Shown: positions 11,677 through 22,777, counted from the first letter of the stretch. The stretch is 36,891 nucleotides of DNA from Mesostigma viride (GCA_009746045.1 RPFO01000494.1:1-36891); one strand, 5' to 3'. The notes: a model not told the origin generated them from the letters alone. Numbers and translations are program-made.

Positions 11677-13997
11677 CTAGTTGCCATCCGTCTGGTAAGT
11701 GCCACGAGAGGCCAGCAGGACATCCAGGTACGCCTGGTAGTGGGCCACATCATCGGCATTGTCATGCCTATCTACAGTGAGGAAAACATCGGCCCACACG
11801 CCATCAGGAAAAAGACCCAGAAAGGCCCAGTAATACCTATGCTGCGTAAGAACGACCTGGCCACGGGCCCAGTCCAGGAAACCACAGGCAAAGAGGCGTA
11901 GGAAAGGCTCTACCGCGATCAAGCAGAGAGCCCGCAGGAGTAGGCGATGGTACCGGATCCGAGGGCGCAAACCCGTCGGGAAGAACAGATCTACCAGGGG
12001 CTCCACGTTAGACGGCCACATCCGGATGTGCCGAACCTCACGGGAGCGCCACCGACGGGCACACTGTCGCGACCCGAACGTCTCGAGGTAGTCGCTAGCC
12101 CGAGGAGGAGGATGGCCACGGGAGTCCAGACCCTGGCCCGGGATGGGCGCTGGACGACGGGCATCCCACTCTAGGATGGGCTGGAGAACCGTGCTGTACG
12201 TAGCACCCGGCACCGCAGGAAACTCTACCGTAAGGGCATCTGAGGCCATAATGCCCAGAGGCGGAGGGTAAGCCCACTGGAACCCACCGTAGGTGTCCAA
12301 GTCATTGTGACGCCTAGCCCAGCGATACAGAACGCGCCGAACCAGGATCTCGCCCTGGAACACAGGATCAGCTAAAATAACCATATCGAAAGGAGGCCGA
12401 TCAGTCTCAATGGGTAGGCCACGGTCCCGCGGCGCCCGACACACCTGGGAGAACCCGTAGGACATGGGCGAAATGGCAAGCTCGGCGGAGGCGCGCGGCA
12501 GGTCACACTGTCGGCAGGCGAGCGCAGACATACCGTACCCAGGACAGGCGTGTCGCGCGACTCCGGCGTCGCATGCACCACAGAAGGGGCCCGATCCCGA
12601 TCGCCCTCGGACAACTCCCGGAGGGAATCAGCAGCGCGGGTGGCGCGAGGATCAGGCCGCTGGCCCGAACAACCGCAGCCAAAGACCGCGGGGCCGAAGG
12701 GACAGGGGCCGAAGCAGGGGTAGGAACCGGCACAGACGCAGACGGCGCCGGTACAACAGGAGGTCGCGTCGGACCCGCTGCCGGAGGGGGTCGCGACGGA
12801 CCCGCCACCGCAGCTGGCGCTCCGGTCTCCGGTGGCGGCGCACCCCAGGCCACATGTTGAAAACAGGGCCCGTAGGGACAGGCAATCCGGCATACGACTG
12901 GTTACCATCCAAGCTCCAGTCGGGCACCGGAATCCTCTGCGGAGGACCACCCTCCCAAAGCCTGGGAAGACCGCCCGGGTCGCTAAAGAAACCCCGCGAT
13001 GGCGGCGCTGGCGCTGTGGGCGGCCCGGAAGCGACGACGGCGGGCGCGGCCGCTGGGGCGGAAGACTCGCGCAGAGGCGCAGGTACGTCGGTAGCAGGCG
13101 CAGAGCAGCCGGAGGCGTAGGAGCCGCAGCAACAGAAGAAACCGCAGCTACCGAGGGCTCGCACAGCGCGGGCGAAACCGTAGGCGCCGAGGCAACCGAA
13201 GGGGAAGGGGGCACAGATACAACAGACACCCCACCTGGCGTGGCTGGAGCATGCGCCTGGGCCGCCATGAAGGCCCCGAAAGCCGCGGTCAGGGACTGGA
13301 TCTGTGCCTGCATCGCAGAAACAGTCGCCGAGAGAGGATCAGGCTCACGATCCGAGCCCAAAGGGGTAGGCTCCACCGACGCGCGCCGGGTCGACCGTGG
13401 TGAAGACGGGACAGGGGAAGGAGCCGACACTGAGGAGGAGGACGCTGCAGGGGAGGCCGAATACTCTGGCGTGTACCGTGCCTCGACTGGTGCGTCCGTA
13501 GGGGAAGGGTCGCCAAATGCTACTCCCGCTGTCTGGTCCGCGATCTCCATGAACTCAACCGCCCGTAGGAGGTCACAGGGGTTGTCATCTATATCTGCCT
13601 CGCCCTCGCCCGGAAGCCAGGGGAACACCTCCCGTAGGCAAGAGCGGCCCACAGGGGTAGACAGGTAGGAAAACACCCGGGGGCACTGAAGGACAGCGGC
13701 TATCTGCCCTAAGGCTGGGCAGCGGGAGCCACATCCTAAAAGGCAATGCCCGGCATCGTCGAACCCATGCACAACTAGCTGTTGCGGATCATCGGGGGCC
13801 GGGCCGAACCACGCGACCCCAAAGAGGGCAGCCCTGACTAAAGCCGCATGCTGAGCCTGGAGGGCAGGCTGAACGAGGCCACCCGGATAACTGGAACGTG
13901 ACACCCAGCGGCCCGGAAGGGCCTCGAAGTAGAGCTCTGGGTCCGGTGGTGGAGGGGAAGGCGGCCGGCTCTCCGACGGAGGGGTAGGATCAGACAT
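11677..13997 (-). CDS. Extra 3' ORF of the Gypsy element, unknown function, frameshifted
   Basis: Not recognised. It starts at ATG 13997, 77 bp after the integrase stop, and ends at TAG 11677-11679, giving about 770 codons if three or four single-base shifts (between about 13160 and 12500) are allowed for. The N-terminal 150 residues look globular, with DPELYFEALPGRWVSRSSYP and a Cys pair in CGSRCPALG. A long Ser/Pro/Ala-rich linker follows, then a short amphipathic segment MQAQIQSLTAAFGAFMAAQ. Further on there is a Pro-rich part with SRGFFSDPGGLPRLWEGGPP. The C-terminal 280 residues are globular, beginning MSALACRQCDLPRASAEL and rich in Trp/Tyr/Arg (for example VLYRWARRHNDLDTYGGFQW). No signal peptide, transmembrane segment or zinc knuckle is seen, so although it occupies the env position it does not look like an envelope gene. 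Its sense orientation and position make it part of the element. Confidence 0.6.
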
Positions 13998-14073
13998 GAT
14001 GGCTGCGGAGGGGAGGGGACAACCAACCACCCACCAACAGCAGGAATACGATAAGGGAGGGGCAGGTTGCCAG

Positions 14074-15690
14074 CTAGAGCTGGTGTAGGGTTTTGTAGTC
14101 CTGCAACAAACGGCTACAACCATCTAACTCACTCTCCGTGTACCATACTTTATCTACCTCACTACGAGCATACATCCATTTCACCTTATACTGGCGCTGG
14201 GTACCGCGGCCCTTTTTGATATCTCTATGGGCCACGATACTCTCTACCTCGTCTTCTACCTCACCAGTGTCAGGGTTATGCTCTAAAGGGGCAGGAGCTA
14301 GTTCTCTACCAGCGAACGTGCTTTGGTGATAAAGCTTCAGCTGGCTTCTATGGAAGGTGTTAGAATGTGTCTGCCAAGAGGTAGGGATATCGATTTTATA
14401 TAAGAAATTACCTACTCTAGACAACACACGGAAGGGTCCTAAGAAGGCGGGCCTAAGTTTCACTTTAAGTTCTGCTTCGAACTTGTGAGCAAAACGGCCA
14501 ACACGGGGGCCTTCTACTAAGACTAGATCTCCTATATCTATTTCAGGCGCTCTTCTATCTAAGGAGGCACGCAACCTAGCAAGGTACTTAGCCTGAGCCT
14601 TTTGGTACCCTGAAATCGCGTGATCATGTGCATTTTTCATTTTATCTAGCAAGGCCTGTACACCTTCTACAGTATCCCGGGACACATCGTCCCTGTCCCG
14701 TAGAGGACTAGCTAAGAGAGAGGTAGGAGTAAGAGGCTGTCTACCAGTATCTAGGAAGAAAGGCGTATAGCCATGCGCAGCCTGGGGGCAATTGTTAAGG
14801 GAGAACTCTACCAAGCATAGATAATCCTCCCAATCACCCCGAGCCGTTAACATAGTGCCTAAGCGCTTCTTCCACTACCCTATTAAGACGTCTACTAGAT
14901 GAGAGGAGGAGGAGTGATAGGCAGTACCGAACGTAACCTTGGTACCGATAGCAGCGAAAAACTGCTGCCAAAAGTCAGAGGTAAATAGCTTATCTTTATC
15001 ACTAATAAACTGCCTACTCAAACCATGATATCTGTAAACGTTATTAAGGTATAGGCGTGCGCAATCGCGTGCGGTGAGTTCTAAGGGACACGGCACGAGA
15101 TGACACATACGAGTAAAACGATCTACGAAAACAAGGATCTGGGCGTTACCTCTATCATTCTTCCTAAAAGGTCCTACAAAATCCATCATGATGGAGTCCC
15201 ACGGCATGATGGGATCAGGTAGGGTCCTAGGTTCTGCTATCTGTCCTACATTGTTGGGTTTCATCTCCTGGCAAGATTGACAGGTTCTAACATACTCATC
15301 TACATCCTTTAAAAGGGAAGGCCAGTAGTAAGAGCGGGCTACTAGGTCCCGTACCCGTTTACCACCCTGATGAGCAGCTAAGTCATGCAACTCAAAGAGC
15401 AAGGAGGAGCGACAGATAGGAGGGACATACAGGCGCCATTGAGGGGGAGAATCTGCTATTGCACATATAAAAACCCACCTACAAATTTACAAGGGTGCTT
15501 GCCTAATTGTTGGGGATGGGCTGCAATGGCAGCTAAAGCTTCCGGCTCAGTGGCCGTAAATCTACTAATAAGGCGTTCAAGATCAGAGGTAGGCATCGCT
15601 ACAGAGGTATCCAGAACAGGTTTAAAGAGGTCTCCTACCGCCTTGCCAAAGAGAAGGGGAGGTCCTAGAGGGACTATGTTATCATAAGAC
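14074..15690 (-). pseudogene. Integrase with chromodomain (Gypsy pol C-terminus), frameshifted
   Basis: It catalyses insertion of the element's cDNA. Order on the minus strand: a linker (15690-15470); the zinc-binding HHCC domain ELHDLAAHQ...CQSCQEMK; the core with MDFVGPF (first Asp) and FISDKDKLFTS (second Asp); a frame break at about 14895; then RRLNRVVEEALRHY, which corresponds to the ERxNRxLE segment. The second half (14853-14074) has the GPFRVL..G...YKIDIP beta-barrel region. It ends in a chromodomain, DEVESIVAHRDIKK...YKVKWMYARSEVDKVWYTESEL. Chromodomains target such elements to particular chromatin. The third catalytic residue (Glu) falls exactly at the frame break and an Arg codon is seen at its place. 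A further shift lies near 15460. Confidence 0.85.
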
Positions 15691-15809
15691 TTTCCTGACC
15701 TAGTCGCTATATGGCTAAGCGGTATAGAAATTTTATTTTTCCCCTCCCCCCCACCGAGACCACAGGAAGGGCCTCACACGGGAGAGAGAGTCCTACGTGA
15801 GAAAGGAGA

Positions 15810-16640
15810 TCAGGCAGGCATGCGAACAGCTGTATGAAAGAGATAGGCATAGGATTCATCATCAGGTAGTTCACCATAAGGGGTTACACCCATAGTAGTA
15901 GGAACTAGAGTAGTATTGAGAACATCCAGGTCCTCGAAAAAGGAGTAATCTGCGCGACGGGAGAGTGCATCTGGTACTATGTTATCTACACCCTTAACAT
16001 ACTGAAGTTTAAAAGGGGAAAACTGTGCTAAAAACTCCATCCAGCGCGCTTGACGAGGGGTAAGGTTGGGTTGGGAGAGAAGATGGGTAAGGGGACGGTG
16101 ATCCGTTTGGATAACTAATCTATAAGGATCTATCTCACAGGGTTCATTCAGGCAGACATCAAATTGAGCACCTTTAAGAAAGTGCTGCCACGCGTGGCAA
16201 CAATACACCACCGCTAAGAGTTCCTGCTGGTGTACGGGATAGTTACGCTCCGCAGGGAGCATTGTCCTAGAGATATACTCAATTGGCTGTAAGCCCTGAC
16301 CCTGATCCTGGAGAAGGACGCCCCCTATAGCTACCTTACTAGCATCTGTAGCTACCACAAAGGGTTTAGTAGTATCCGGTAGGATGAGTACGGGAGGAGA
16401 GAGAAGTAGGGATTTTAGACACTGAAAAGCCGACTGACATTCACTACTCCAGACAAAGGGGATATCCTTCTTTAATAAATGATTAATAGGGGCTGCTATA
16501 GTTGCGAAACGCGGGATAAAACGCCTATAGTAAGAGGCAATCCCTAGAAAACTACGTACACCTTTAACGTCGGTAGGGGTAGGCCATTCCTGAATTGACT
16601 TAGTTTTATCCGGGTCGGTAGCGACCCCGGCATCTGACAA
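15810..16640 (-). CDS. RT connection and RNase H domain (Gypsy pol)
   Basis: Continues pol after the RT palm. SDAGVATDPDKTKSIQEWPTP and VRSFLGIASYYRRFIPRFA are the standard thumb/connection of Ty3/Gypsy RTs. The RNase H fold follows, with VVATDASKVAIGGVLLQ (first Asp), ERNYPVHQQELLAVV (Glu), IQTDHRPLTHLL (Asp) and VKGVDNIVPDALSRR (last Asp). It removes the RNA strand of the RNA/DNA hybrid. The true start is not at 16640: the frame joins the RT upstream across a shift near 16640-16660 where FLGHV is readable. Confidence 0.88.
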   Translation of the reverse strand: MSDAGVATDPDKTKSIQEWPTPTDVKGVRSFLGIASYYRRFIPRFATIAAPINHLLKKDIPFVWSSECQSAFQCLKSLLLSPPVLILPDTTKPFVVATDASKVAIGGVLLQDQGQGLQPIEYISRTMLPAERNYPVHQQELLAVVYCCHAWQHFLKGAQFDVCLNEPCEIDPYRLVIQTDHRPLTHLLSQPNLTPRQARWMEFLAQFSPFKLQYVKGVDNIVPDALSRRADYSFFEDLDVLNTTLVPTTMGVTPYGELPDDESYAYLFHTAVRMPA

Positions 16641-16689
16641 ACGTGTCCTAAAAATGGTACACTCCTACCAGAACGAACTTTAGCACGGC

Positions 16690-17545
16690 GAGCCCACAAG
16701 AATTTTCAGCCATTATTCTAATACTTTCTTTAAATCACGTAGGTGCGTTTCAAAATCAGGAGAGTAAATAAGGATATCATCTAAGTAAGCTTGAGCACAA
16801 GAACGGTCATGCTCAGATAAAGAAACAGAGGAGAAGGAAGGATCCTTTAAATCAGATGACACTTGAGGAAGGTGAGAATTCCCATAACAGGTCTAAGCAC
16901 TTCATTCATTAACATTTGAAAAGAGGCAGGAGAGTTACAGAGTCCCATAGCCGCTACTCTAAACTGGTAATGACCAAAAGGGGTGGCAAAGGCGGTTTTA
17001 TGGCAATCCTCAGGAGCTATACGCAGTTGCCAAAAACCATCCGCGCAATCCAGTACCGTGAAACAAGTGGAACCTTTAACCTTATTAAATATATCATCAA
17101 TACGAGGTAGAGGGTATTTAGACTTCACAGTAATGTCATTTAACTTCCTATAATCAGTAACTAGGCGAACTGACTTGCCATTTGGCTTAGGAACTAACAG
17201 GACACCAGCTGAGTAGGGGGAGTTACTAGGCTCTATCAATCCTGCTTCTAATAGTGACACTAAAATCTGTTTTAGTTCCTTTAATTCGGTAGTAGGGCCC
17301 ATTCTATACATCGGAGAGTGCGTAGGAACTGCACCGTCCTTGATAACTACACGGTGTAAAACAGAACGAGGAGGAGGATAAGAAGGAGTCTTTTCTTCAA
17401 AAACTTTTGAGGAATCTATCACAGCCATGTATCTTACTATTTCATTTTCAGTAAATCCCACTCCTATTGTATCCACTGTGTTTACATCTATATCCACACT
17501 ATTATTAGTGATAGGTACCTCCTGTACTTCTAACTGAAGGAACAT
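16690..17545 (-). pseudogene. Reverse transcriptase (Gypsy pol), frameshifted before the catalytic box
   Basis: The first frame (17545-16880) contains VLLVPKPNGKSVRLVTDYRKLN, then YPLPRIDDIFNKVKGSTCFTVLD with catalytic Asp in motif A. AFATPFGHYQFRVAAMGLCNSPASFQ (motif B) follows. After a single-base shift near 16880 the catalytic box continues as AYLDDILIYSPDFETHLRDL (motif C, YLDD) at about 16785-16720. An insertion-like acidic/Ser-rich stretch (DLKDPSFSSVSLSEHDRS) precedes YLDD, which is longer than usual here. More breaks lie at about 16715 and 16650. All catalytic residues are visible, but not in one frame. Confidence 0.85.
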
Positions 17546-17585
17546 ACATAATAAGTATCCATATTGTCCATGTTCCCAAGAAAAG

Positions 17586-19319
17586 TCCTTATTTTAGGAC
17601 CAGTTTGAATTAAAAAATATATGTGCAAAGATCAAATTTTGACCCTGGCATTTTTACCACTGACAGATAACACACTTTTTGAATTTTGGACAAAAACCTG
17701 GGTTCAAATAATTACATTTAGTGCCTGAATGGACCCTGGCCCATGGCAGGCCTCAAACCGCGAATTTGGTCAAAATGAGAATTTAGGACCAATAGGACCA
17801 ATTAGTGTCAACGCATGACCATGCTATCCACACGGTCCCTTGAGCATCTTACAAGCGCTAGGGGACCCTACGAGGCCTTGGGATGGCGGGGCAGCGTATA
17901 ACAAGGCCATACCCTGCTGTGGCTGCCTCTATATATACGCGTGCTTAACGGTGTCACAGATGGTGCAGGTAATGCAATATACGGTTGCATGGTTGCTGAG
18001 GTTGCCCGGCTTGAACATGGCCCACCCCTTGCGGTAAACTTTCTCTAAGCATATGCCAAACCTTCTTTGACATCACGGACATGCTGGCCACCACCCAGCG
18101 ATGAAAAAACATTGCATTTGCATTGCAACTAACACATGAATGCAGCCAAATCAAGTTACAGAGCAACGTTGTGCTAACATGCAACGCTTTGTGAGCGAAT
18201 TCAGGGTGCATGTAACACGTAAACCATATTGTATATACTGTCTGAGAACACCCTGAACGACTGCAGGCCATAGGACCATGGTTTATAACTAACACATGAG
18301 TAAAACTGCTCTTACGCATGTGTGTTTCAGCTGCAGCGGACGACGAAGATAGAGACGTAAAAAATTGTATGACGTAAACCAACTATGTGTGACAGTTATG
18401 TGCACAGAGAGCGTCCCCTCTTTTTAGGCATAGCTTACTGACTCAAAACACCACGACAGCGTTGCCAGTTACACTCATGATCTAGGGCACCCCGGCACGT
18501 ACCTGCTACTTACGTCGCCTCATTCAGATGGTTGCAAAAAAGTCGCTGAAATCCGCAGCGAGGTCAGCTTTCCGAGAGCTGAGCGCACCAAAGCTTGCCA
18601 ACCGGTTCAAAAATGATATAAACCACGCTTGTGCTGCGTTCTAGGTCCAAGAAATACCGAAAGTGAAGACCTACAAGGTGCGCTCGCTGCCCAGCCTGAA
18701 CGTCCCTAAAACATGGTCGACAATGGAAATCGGGCAAGAATATCACGGCCCAGGCGCTCCCATGTCAAATACTCCGTTTATAAACTCCAGACTATAATCA
18801 AAATCGTCCACAAAAATTTCCTGGCTTGATTCGCACCACCATTGCTAATACACTAACATGTTTGTGCCAAAATCGACCCTCCGCGAGCAGGCGATCTGCG
18901 ACCCATTTGTGTTGTGCCGCTGTGCTACAGCGCTACACATAAAAACTTGCGCAGAAAATTTCACAGCCTTTAAGCATAACTAACGACCTTTCGTTTTTGC
19001 TACTGGGCGCCCGAAATGATAAACGCACGTGAAAACGCCGGCCACGATTGTCAGGTCGCCATATCCACCTCAGATCATTCCCGCACCCACTTTTTCGCTC
19101 CAAAATCGGTTATATTTTTGGTCGAGGTACCTACTTTCCCGCCATTATACCCGGTACCCGGGTACGGAATCCGGGTACCATGTGCCGGTACCACGGGTCG
19201 GGTACATCATGCCGGGTACGGTCCACATGGGGTACGGTCCATATAGTGACCCCCCCCCCCCGGTACCTCGGTTATAGTAAATTGGTACTTAATTTAGGAC
19301 TTTGTCCTAAATTAAGGAC
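17586..19319. mobile_element. 1.7-kb insertion with inverted ends inside the Gypsy pol
   Basis: The ends are GTCCTTATTTTAGGAC (17586) and its inverted partner GTCCTAAATTAAGGAC (about 19304-19319). It separates the protease/linker reading (NLSLVDITPPTPVDPPV, read from 19446 downward) from the RT frame (HGQYGYLLCMFLQLEV near 17570). No transposase-like protein is seen; the longest open frames are below 145 residues and unrecognised. A non-autonomous DNA transposon is likely. I cannot find a target-site duplication, so the class is open. Confidence 0.55.
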
Positions 19320-20133
19320 CGTGGGAGGCTTAACTATATTCCTTTAGTTCAGATCGCAATTCATCATTGGACATTAATACTTCAGGTATAGGTCTTACAG
19401 GAGGATCAACAGGTGTAGGAGGAGTAATATCTACCAAGGATAAATTTTATAATCTATAATGACGTTCCGGTACCCAGTAAGAGCTATCTGGAAACCAAAT
19501 GACCATGGTATCATAATTAATAGTAATCTTATTATCCTGGTGCCAATCTAATCCTAGTAATACATCAGCGGTAGTGATAGGGCCTATAGTGGCCGTCAGG
19601 TTGATAGTACGTCCTTGTATGACCAGGGGAAGGGACACCGTACCCGGGGAATGACTGGTGCGACCGTCAGCATAATGAACAGTGACAGGTTTGGTGTGAG
19701 GGATAGGGACTAGTCCTAAACGCCTAACTAGGGCCTCGCTCACAAAGGAGCTAGCCGCACCGCTATCCACTAACACAGAGACATTCAAAAGTTCATCAGC
19801 ATGCAAGAAGGGGTCTACAACAGTATGGGGAACGGTTAAGCCACCATTCAAAAACATAAGAGGACGGACACGTAGTGGTAGGGATGATTCAGCTCCTACA
19901 GAGGTTATAAAAACAGGCAGGCAAAAATTATTATCTGGGGTACTATCTAAGGACCTGTCCAGGTTACCCCCGGCTGACAGGCCTACTGTTCCCCCTCTCC
20001 CCCCAAATCCATAGGAACTAACCCCGAAGAAGACCCTGGCGAAAAAGCCACTGCTGGAGGGTCACGAGGGATCGAAGAGGGTGCGGGAGCCTGATTATCA
20101 TAGGGGAACCCTGGGGTCCTGTCTGCACAGCAT
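19320..20133 (-). pseudogene. Aspartic protease (Gypsy pol) with flanking linkers
   Basis: The retropepsin core is VSVLVDSGAASSFVSEALVRRLGL (catalytic DSGA), followed by the flap region and ADVLLGLDWHQDNKITINYD, the family's second conserved block. It cleaves the Gag-Pol precursor. The best continuous frame is 19857-19447, but homologous-looking coding continues upstream (SAGGNLDRSLDSTPDNNFCLPVF near 19990-19910). It also continues downstream past an in-frame TAA to about 19330, where the 1.7-kb insertion starts. Gag and protease were therefore probably one reading frame, now broken by shifts between 20133 and 19990. Confidence 0.82.
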
Positions 20134-21722
20134 TCAGCCTACTAGGGGTAGCTGAGGGAATGCGTCCTGGATTGGGACGAATGGAGCACGCTGAGGGGTA
20201 CGAGGAGGGCGAGCGTCGGGATGAGGGGGAGCACCCGAAAGGAACTTGGGGCACTCACGTTTAAGATGACCTACTTCCTTACAATGATAGCATGTGATAT
20301 GAGAGACATCAAGAGCTGAAAGGTCAGTAACGCAAATATCTAATTCTTCTACATAGGAGTTCTCCTCCTCAGGGGTAAGGATAATATTATTAATACGGGA
20401 ACGGGTAGGAAGAGAAGGAGTGGTGAAGAAATCTGCTACTCGTAAGAGATGCTGACGCACAACATGCTTGAGGGGCAGATCAGTAAAACGGTAGGCAGAG
20501 AACTGGCGCTTTACTTCACGTAATAAGGGTCTACTGAGGCCTTGTAGGAAGCGAGCACGTACTTCTGCGCCCGACAAATCCCTAATTCGTACCATCTGTG
20601 CATCAAATTCTTTCATATACTCCTTAAACGATTTAGTACCCTGCTGCAAGGTACCAAAGGCTAATCTATCCTGCCAATCTGCACCAGGAGGGACTAAATG
20701 GTTCTCTAAACGCAATTCTGCTACTGAGTTAGGGTAGGCATGAGAGGCCAAAGACTCACACTGGATAAGGTTAGCAAGCTCAGGAGTAATACAGGTAGTA
20801 AGATAGTGAGGAACTAGTACAGCATCAGAGAGACGCCATCTATTATGATTTTGCCACGACTCTGTATTCTGGGTAAGCAACATAATAAAAGTGAAAAACT
20901 GTTGAGGGGTAGACTTAACATCCAACTTGGGTAGGTTAGCAAAGAGGGGAAGAGCAGGGGGCTTAGGGGGATTAGACAAGTCAGTTTTACCCATAGGGCC
21001 ACTGTCTTCCACTGCTACATACGAGGGATAGAAAGAAGGAAGAGGAAAGGTTTTGGATAGAGGTCTAGAAGGGGCCACCGTTTCAGGATGGTGCCCATAT
21101 ACTGTTCCCGGCCATAGGAGAAGGGAACAGTATATTGCTCACGAAGGGAGGAGTAGGCAAAATGATCATAGTTTCTATCATCTAGGGGCATGGTGCTGAA
21201 ATCACTATTAACTTCTAAATCAGCCACACGGGTAGGGACCTGGGCAGCCTCGTAGGCCGTATCAGGGTAGGACCAAGAGGCAGGGGGATAAAAGGGAACT
21301 GCACTAGGGCGCCCAGAAGGGCCGACAGGGGCAGAGGTACGACCCGTGTGAAAAGAAGGGATGGAAGGCACAGGGTGGGTAGGAGGTCTAGAAACATTGT
21401 CAGGGAGTGAGGACCTAATTGAAGGTTGAGCCAAGGTTGCAGGAGGGGCAGGGGCCTGGTTCAGGGTAAAGGAGGGGTCATCACTAAATCTGACACGCAT
21501 ACGTTGTTCATAGGTAGGTGGGGTAAGTGAGGGGCGACCGCGACCACCAGTAACAGGAGAAGGAGGTGAGGTACGAAGATTACCTTGAGGAGTGAGATGG
21601 TGCACCGTTTCCAAGGAGTCCCGTCGGTTACCACGAGTATTGGTATTGTTATTAGTAATATTATTATTAGTAGTAGTAGTATTGGTAGGTATAGGCGACA
21701 TATCTCCACCCACTGGATCCAT
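20134..21722 (-). pseudogene. Gag (Gypsy), one frameshift
   Basis: The capsid/nucleocapsid precursor starts at ATG 21722. Residues 1-220 are Asn/Thr/Pro/Ser-rich and disordered. The frame changes once between 21078 and 21015. The second part contains the Gag capsid-like helical region (FFTFIMLLTQNTESWQNHNRWRL, then FKEYMKEFDAQMVRIRDL and RARFLQGLSRPLLREV). It ends in one zinc knuckle, CYHCKEVGHLKREC (CX2CX4HX4C), which binds the element RNA. A stop at 20134 separates it from the protease. Confidence 0.85.
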
Positions 21723-21851
21723 CTTTAATTAAGTAAAGGAATAGGAATCTAAATGGAAGCAATAAAGGAAAAGGACAAGGCCCTAATTTAAAGCAAGGAA
21801 AGAAAAAAAAAGAAAAACTTTTAATGTCCTAAGAAAGGAAAACAATTAAAG

Positions 21852-22248
21852 TCAATCCTTTTTAACAACAGTAATGGATAGGGAACCAAACTCTAAGGTG
21901 AGAGGAGTATCTAAGCTAGATGAGGATGCAGCCCGTTTAGGGGGAGACGAAGGAGGGGTAGCAAAATCTAGAGCTTCTACAGGAGGACGACCATGAGGAA
22001 TAGAACGTACATGTAGGCCTAAATCTGATACACTAATAATGGTCTATAAGGAATTGTTGGGCTTCCTCGAAGGTAACAAATTTCTTATACCTAACTACGT
22101 TATATGTACGGTTTTGCACTATCTTCCTAGCATCTGACCAAGAGAGGAAAATGGCTGACCATTGAGGGGTAATAACTACGTAATATTTAGCTAAGCTATT
22201 GTCACTGGAAGAATGGGAAGGAGCAGTAAAAACACGACGCTGGCTCAT
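21852..22248 (-). CDS. Small 5' ORF with viroplasmin / RNase H1 N-terminal-like domain
   Basis: The ORF begins at ATG 22248. Residues about 20-70 read KYYVVITPQWSAIFLSWSDA, then RYKKFVTFEEAQQFLIDHY. This matches the hybrid-binding domain found at the N-terminus of eukaryotic RNase H1 and in caulimovirus viroplasmin (YxVxxGxxxGIYxxWxEc...YKKFxtxEEAxxFl). The first frame stops at 22033, but a neighbouring frame carries on without a break to a TGA at 21852-21854 (HVRSIPHGRPPVEALDFATP..), so one base is probably lost near 22040 and the full protein is about 130 residues. It lies between the 5' LTR and gag, in sense. A role in binding RNA/DNA hybrids is inferred from the domain. Such an ORF is not standard in Ty3/Gypsy elements. 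Confidence 0.7.
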
Positions 22249-22777
22249 GGTAACGCACCTGGTGGGTCTTGTGACGTCACGCTAGAAGAAGGAGTAGGCG
22301 ACTTATCTGGGCGATCTGGAGCACCGAAAGCAGCATGAGGGCGGAATTGTCCAGCGCTCGTCCTAAAATCAGCGACCGAATAGTCCAGCGCTCGTCCTAA
22401 AAGCAGCGACCCGTATCTCTGCGGGTGCGGCCGTCTAATGAAACAGCAGCACGAAGGAAAAAGGTGTAGTCTACCACGACGCTAATCGTCTCACGCTGGC
22501 CGATCCGAACAATAATAATCCCCTATCTACGACAGGAAGCAACCGTAAGCAGGAAAACAAGGCGAAGGAGCTATCTACGAAAGGGTTTATCCGCTGCGAG
22601 CAGGTCTAGCATCTAGGCAGATCGTGTCCCGAACCGGGCAGCACTACTCTCCCAGCTTGACGGCGACCCGCCCATTACCTGTCAAAAAAGTGTCGTCTTC
22701 GTATCCCTGGACGCGGAAGGGTTCTTGCAAAGGCGTATGTGACAAAGGACCGTCGTCTCGTTCTCTACCTACGAAAG
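22249..22777 (-). other. 5' leader of the Gypsy element
   Basis: Untranslated region between the primer-binding site and the first ORF, where packaging signals would be expected. It contains a 34-bp tandem repeat (22350-22383 and 22384-22415; core CCAGCGCTCGTCCTAAAA). Confidence 0.6.

Noticed and set aside
12464-13668. Long Arg/Gly-rich frames on the plus strand
   Set aside because: They are antisense shadows of the extra Gypsy ORF, with low-complexity composition and no start context.
11677-13997. Envelope gene, making the element an endogenous retrovirus
   Set aside because: No signal peptide, transmembrane anchor or furin-type site is visible. The position alone is not enough.
17954-18382. 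142-residue minus-strand frame as a transposase
   Set aside because: No DDE/DDD pattern or zinc finger, and composition is unremarkable. Length alone is within chance for this stretch.
21852-22248. Caulimovirus-type pararetrovirus insertion
   Set aside because: The unit has paired LTRs, a target-site duplication, PBS, PPT and a chromodomain integrase. Only the small domain resembles viroplasmin.
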